A stretch of 16,851 nt of DNA, taken from Opitutia bacterium. GTDB lineage: Bacteria > Verrucomicrobiota > Verrucomicrobiia > Opitutales > UBA953. This document shows positions 13,871 to 16,851 of the stretch, piece after piece. The stretch is taken from positions 1-16,851 of the forward strand of contig JAJPZB010000137.1 in NCBI GenBank assembly GCA_021204635.1, in the 5' to 3' direction. A program made the translations under genes and the position numbers. The first letter of the stretch is position 1. Every line of letters begins with the position of its first letter. The notes beneath the pieces are model-generated. The model was given only the letters and a program-made list of their open reading frames with translations, ran no database searches and was not told where the DNA came from.

Positions 13871-14851
13871 ATGAATGCCCCTGCTGACGTTTTTCCCATA
13901 TTGAATCCAAATTGGACGGAGGCGGAATGGGACGTTTCCGGCGCGTTTTCCAACGATCGCGAGCTCCTCATTTTGCACGATTATTTCCGGCAGGTTTTCG
14001 GCGTTAATATAATCCGCACGGTTCACGGCGCGCCTCTGTGCCTGTGGAACAGCGGGCGCGTGTTGCCAAAATTCGCGTGCACCGCAGAGCAAATTCGCGA
14101 CGCGGCTGTGGGCTATTTGAAGCGCGGCATCGCCGTCGATCTTACGTTCTCAAATCACTTGTTGGACGCCGCCGACTGCGACAACACCTTGGGCAACACG
14201 ATGTTGAAATTTTTCGACACGAACAACCCGACGAAGCGCAACGCAGTCATCATTTCCTCCGACGCACTTTACGACCACGTCAAGAAAAATTTTCCGAAGC
14301 TGAAACTCGTTTCCTCGATAGTGAAAATCTCGGTTGAAAACGGGCGCGGGAAGCTCGACGCATATCTCAAACTCGCCGAGCGTTTCGACAAAGTGATGGT
14401 TCACCCCGATGATTCCTGCAACTTTGATTTGCTCGAAAAACTTGAAGACAAATCGCGCTACGAGATTCTCGTCAACGAATATTGCGTGCGCGGTTGCAAA
14501 CTCCGCCCGCTCCACTACGCATCGCTCTCGAAGCTCTCAAAAGATTATTTTGGCACAGACACTTCCAAGTTCGAGGCGATGATGTCGAAAAACGGCTGTT
14601 CCGACCTCGTCCACATTTTGACGCACCCCGAGCACGGCGTCGCCGCATTGTCGCAGGAAGAAATCCGCCGGCTCTACGAAATGGGATTCCGCAAATTCAA
14701 GGTGCAGGGGCGCGGCATGACAAACGCCGCCGGTAGCGTGTTCGACGTCATAAGGCTCGCGTTGCGGGAAGACGAGCCCGGCGACAACTTCATGTTCACC
14801 GTCAAAACGCGATTCTTGGAAGCACTCTCTACTCTCGTTCCCGCGATCTGA
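13871..14851 (+). CDS. U32-like TIM-barrel protein, paralog A
   Basis: The 326-residue soluble protein has unknown function. The visible pattern fits a barrel family related to peptidase U32 (COG0826-like): an early GAPLCLWN (53-60), alternating strands and helices, a strand ending VMVHPDD (175-181), then ILVNEYCVRGCKLRPLHY with Cys205, Cys209 and His215. The C-terminal part reads EEIRRLYEMGFRKFKVQGRG, like the 'FKIQGR' segment of U32 relatives. In relatives, Cys clusters can bind Fe-S; only two Cys are in this motif, with others at 57, 70, 103 and 183. It is followed by a diverged paralog after nine bases, so they are cotranscribed and may form a heterodimer. The family assignment is from memory of motifs. 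Confidence 0.85.
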   Translation: MNAPADVFPILNPNWTEAEWDVSGAFSNDRELLILHDYFRQVFGVNIIRTVHGAPLCLWNSGRVLPKFACTAEQIRDAAVGYLKRGIAVDLTFSNHLLDAADCDNTLGNTMLKFFDTNNPTKRNAVIISSDALYDHVKKNFPKLKLVSSIVKISVENGRGKLDAYLKLAERFDKVMVHPDDSCNFDLLEKLEDKSRYEILVNEYCVRGCKLRPLHYASLSKLSKDYFGTDTSKFEAMMSKNGCSDLVHILTHPEHGVAALSQEEIRRLYEMGFRKFKVQGRGMTNAAGSVFDVIRLALREDEPGDNFMFTVKTRFLEALSTLVPAI

Positions 14852-14860
14852 TTTCCCGCC

Positions 14861-16027
14861 ATGCCAAATCCCCAAAACACAAACAGCTTCGTTCTCGCGA
14901 ACGACCTTTTGCAATCTCTCGGCGGGGCGACCACCACGCAGCCCGGCACGCCGTCGCTCTCGCAAAGCGCGGCAACAAACCCCTCGCGAGCGTCGTGCCG
15001 CTTTCTCGTGAACCCGAAATTTCCCGACGCGAAATATTCGTTCAGCGGGCTTTTTCTCTACGATAACTCGCTGTTGCAAATCGCGAATTTCATTTCGCTT
15101 TTGAATGGCGCAACGTCGCCCGAGCCGAAATACCAAGTCGGCATGATCAGCGGCGCGCCACCGTGCGCGTGGAATCTCGATTGGTATGCGACGCGGCAAC
15201 TCGTCCGGCCGGCGAAAATCACCGAGACCATGAAGCGCTACATCGAGAAATTGAAGCGCAACGACGTCTTCGCCCTCGAATTTGACAACCCGTTCATAGA
15301 CGATTCCGTGCTCGACGATTTTGTGGGAAGCGTGCTTTTGAAAACGTTTGCCACGCTCCCGAGGTTGAACGTCGTTGTTGCCTCGGAGAAACTCGCGGAG
15401 CACGTGCGAAAACAGTTTCCGGCTGCGGCGATTTTTGCGCAGGAAAACAAGGTCATCGCCGAAGATGGTCGCGGGAATGTCGATTATTATTGCGACGCAG
15501 CGAAGCGCTTTTCGCGCGTTGCGCTCCACCCTGCGGACGCGTGCGACGTCGCATTTTTGGAAAAACTCGCCGCGAGCGCGCCGGCGGAAAAATTCGAGAT
15601 TCCGCTGAACGACGTTTGTTCGCGCAACTGCTCCGTGCGCAAGGAATACATTGCCGCACTCGCGCGCATTCGCCGCGAACCGTTCAACGCAAAGTTGATG
15701 CAGGAGCGGCATGCAATTTTGCAAAAGCTTGGCAGCGAGACTGTCGAAAAAGCTCCGCCCGCAGCAGAGGCGAGACCTGCGGCGTTGACGCGCGACGAGT
15801 TTGCCCGCGCCTACGAACTCGGCTTCCGGCATTTCAAAGTGCAGGCAGAAAAACTGCGGAGCGAGATGGCGTTCTTCTGGCAAATTTTTAACTTGACTTT
15901 GAACGACGCGCCCGAGGTGTGGCACAAGCGTGCCACGACAACGGCGGCGCTCTCAATGAATGTCTTGGAAGAAACGCCCGTCGTGAAAACAGGCGTCGGC
16001 GCATTCACGATGAGGAAATTCGACTGA
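14861..16027 (+). CDS. U32-like TIM-barrel protein, paralog B (divergent)
   Basis: The 388-residue protein is related to its upstream neighbour. GAPPCAWN (98-105) aligns with GAPLCLWN, the segment EDGRGNVDYYCDAAKRFSRVALHPADAC with the VENGRGKLDAY...VMVHPDD region of A, and NDVCSRNCSVRKEY (Cys253, Cys257) with NEYCVRGCKLRPLHY. The terminal ELGFRHFKVQAEK matches EMGFRKFKVQGRG. The His that follows the Cys pair in A is missing, and the Gly-Arg after FKVQ is lost. It also has an extra low-complexity N-terminus of about 45 residues and an Ala/Pro-rich insertion near 285-300. It looks like a subunit that has lost part of the active site but keeps both Cys. The function is unknown. Confidence 0.83.
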   Translation: MPNPQNTNSFVLANDLLQSLGGATTTQPGTPSLSQSAATNPSRASCRFLVNPKFPDAKYSFSGLFLYDNSLLQIANFISLLNGATSPEPKYQVGMISGAPPCAWNLDWYATRQLVRPAKITETMKRYIEKLKRNDVFALEFDNPFIDDSVLDDFVGSVLLKTFATLPRLNVVVASEKLAEHVRKQFPAAAIFAQENKVIAEDGRGNVDYYCDAAKRFSRVALHPADACDVAFLEKLAASAPAEKFEIPLNDVCSRNCSVRKEYIAALARIRREPFNAKLMQERHAILQKLGSETVEKAPPAAEARPAALTRDEFARAYELGFRHFKVQAEKLRSEMAFFWQIFNLTLNDAPEVWHKRATTTAALSMNVLEETPVVKTGVGAFTMRKFD

Positions 16028-16039
16028 CGCCCGCAATTG

Positions 16040-16262
16040 TGGTGGCGGGTTGGTGGTGGGGAATTTTTTCGGAGGGTTGGTGGTGAAAATTGGATTGGTG
16101 GCGGGGAGCAAAGTCAGGCGACGTTCCGCCAACACACTCCCTCACCACTAACGTGGTCCCCTCCCGCTAACTTAGCGGGAGAATCGCGCATAAATGCGCG
16201 AGGAAAGTTTGTGGTGAGACTTTTTCGGTGGGTTGGTGGTGGCAGGTTGGGTTGGTGGTGAG
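16040..16262. repeat. GGGTTGGTGGTGGG array, opposite polarity, around repeat copy 2
   Basis: An exact unit lies at 16047-16060 and near copies at about 16074-16086, 16095-16105, 16230-16243 and 16249-16262. The 51-base palindromic element interrupts the array. This polarity is the reverse of the array at 62-262. A weak CCACC-polarity copy lies past the FmdB-like gene at about 16757-16768. I see no gene in 16028-16325. Confidence 0.85.
16148..16215 (+). repeat. Left 68-base inverted repeat, containing palindrome copy 2
   Basis: This stretch is the exact reverse complement of 16784-16851 over all 68 bases. It contains the 51-base element (16152-16202), whose palindromes fall at 16161-16181 and 16184-16201, plus the shared flank GAAAGTTTGTGGT. 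Together with the right copy it brackets the FmdB-like gene in a 704-base unit. Confidence 0.95.
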
Positions 16263-16325
16263 AACGAGGTTGTTTCGTCGCGACCGTGGCGTCAAAATTC
16301 CTGCATAGAACTTGGAATTTGCCCC

Positions 16326-16748
16326 ATGCCTGTTTTTGTCTATGTGGTTGTGAATGCCGACGGAAGCGACGGCGACACACTCGAAATCGAGCAACCTTTC
16401 GGCGATGCGCCTTTGACGAAGCACCCGCTGACGGGCGCACCGCTGCGCCGCGTGATAACGCCGGCAGGCTTGGTCACGCGTTATCCCGAGGGAGAAATTC
16501 GCCGCATGGTCAGCGATTCGCAGGAAATCGCCAAGCGTGGGTTTACTCGCTACGAGCGAGATCCCGCAACAGGGCGCTACCACAAAACTGCGGGGACGGA
16601 TTCCAACGCGCCGGAATCCTTTGTCAAACCGCAGGGAAACGAGTTACTCCCGCATGAGGATGCGCTAATCCATGGCGAGGGTTGTTCGTGCGCGCATTGT
16701 CGCCACCATGAGCATCACCACAATCACGACCACGATAGTTGCCACTGA
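16326..16748 (+). CDS. FmdB-like small protein with Cys-less ribbon and His-rich tail
   Basis: The 140-residue protein has an N-terminus with the FmdB-type layout: MPVFVYVVVNADGSDGDTLE where relatives have MPxYxYxCxxCGxxFE, then PLTKHPLTGAPLRRVITPAG where relatives have a second Cys pair before the conserved arginine. All four zinc-ribbon cysteines are replaced, so the ribbon fold would have to stand without zinc. The C-terminus compensates in composition: CSCAHCRHHEHHHNHDHD followed by SCH, a likely metal-binding tail. The start is at ATG 16326; the frame is open to 16233 but enters the repeat array. There is no Shine-Dalgarno sequence. It is enclosed by 68-base inverted repeats. The function is unknown. 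Confidence 0.75.
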   Translation: MPVFVYVVVNADGSDGDTLEIEQPFGDAPLTKHPLTGAPLRRVITPAGLVTRYPEGEIRRMVSDSQEIAKRGFTRYERDPATGRYHKTAGTDSNAPESFVKPQGNELLPHEDALIHGEGCSCAHCRHHEHHHNHDHDSCH

Positions 16749-16783
16749 GGCGCTCGCCACCACCAACTCTCCGACAAAATCTT

Positions 16784-16851
16784 ACCACAAACTTTCCTCG
16801 CGCATTTATGCGCGATTCTCCCGCTAAGTTAGCGGGAGGGGACCACGTTAG
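16784..16851 (-). repeat. Right 68-base inverted repeat, containing palindrome copy 3
   Basis: Perfect reverse complement of 16148-16215, with the 51-base element at 16797-16847. It begins 36 bases past the FmdB-like stop codon and runs to the window edge, so the full extent and any target-site duplication cannot be seen. Its hairpins could also act as a transcription terminator, though no T-run follows them within the window. Confidence 0.95.

Noticed and set aside
14537..15925. 462-codon open frame on the minus strand
   Set aside because: It lies antisense to the paralogous U32-like genes, is Arg/Ala-rich without any recognisable motif, and both plus-strand genes show shared conserved motifs.

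Overview
The window is a dense bacterial chromosomal segment. All long reading frames have recognisable bacterial families and there is no plasmid, phage or transposase gene. The gene mix is an enolase with bacterial features, Ffh, Ndk, SerS, a SulP transporter, a Cys-less FmdB-like protein and a tandem pair of U32-like barrel proteins. With the moderately high GC and the near absence of Shine-Dalgarno sequences, this suggests a Verrucomicrobiota (Opitutia-like) organism. That placement is an inference without database support.

Layout. Positions 1-348 hold a dispersed palindromic repeat, a G-rich/C-rich intergenic repeat array and the terminator of enolase. From 6604 back to 349 everything is on the minus strand. 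In transcription order it is a GT4 glycosyltransferase, Ffh (signal recognition particle GTPase), a small putative lipoprotein, the two membrane subunits of an oligopeptide-type ABC importer (OppB-like, OppC-like, 2 bases apart) and enolase. From 6750 onward nearly all genes are on the plus strand. First comes a HAD-fold protein whose catalytic residues are replaced, then ndk and serS. Next is a GtrA/GtrB pair preceded by a CT-dinucleotide tract. A tRNA-Cys(GCA) lies on the minus strand at 10900-10974 with its own terminator. It is followed by a Spy/CpxP-like exported protein with a glycine-rich tail, a SulP anion transporter with a STAS domain, two tandem U32-like barrel proteins of unknown function and finally an FmdB-like gene enclosed by 68-base perfect inverted repeats.

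The housekeeping genes (eno, ffh, ndk, serS, tRNA-Cys) are intact. The accessory content is what stands out. The gtrA/gtrB pair looks switched off or damaged at two places: no start codon in frame downstream of the (CT)n tract, and an in-frame TAA that removes the conserved GtrB tail. Such pairs add sugars to surface polysaccharide through a lipid-linked intermediate, so this resembles a phase-variable or decaying surface-glycan locus. A 14-base repeat, GGGTTGGTGGTGGG, which could form a G-quadruplex, is scattered in intergenic DNA on both sides of the window. It has also entered the coding sequence of the OppC-like permease, where it is translated as HHQP/HHNP units. A separate 51-base element with two consecutive perfect palindromes occurs three times, twice as an inverted pair around the FmdB-like gene.
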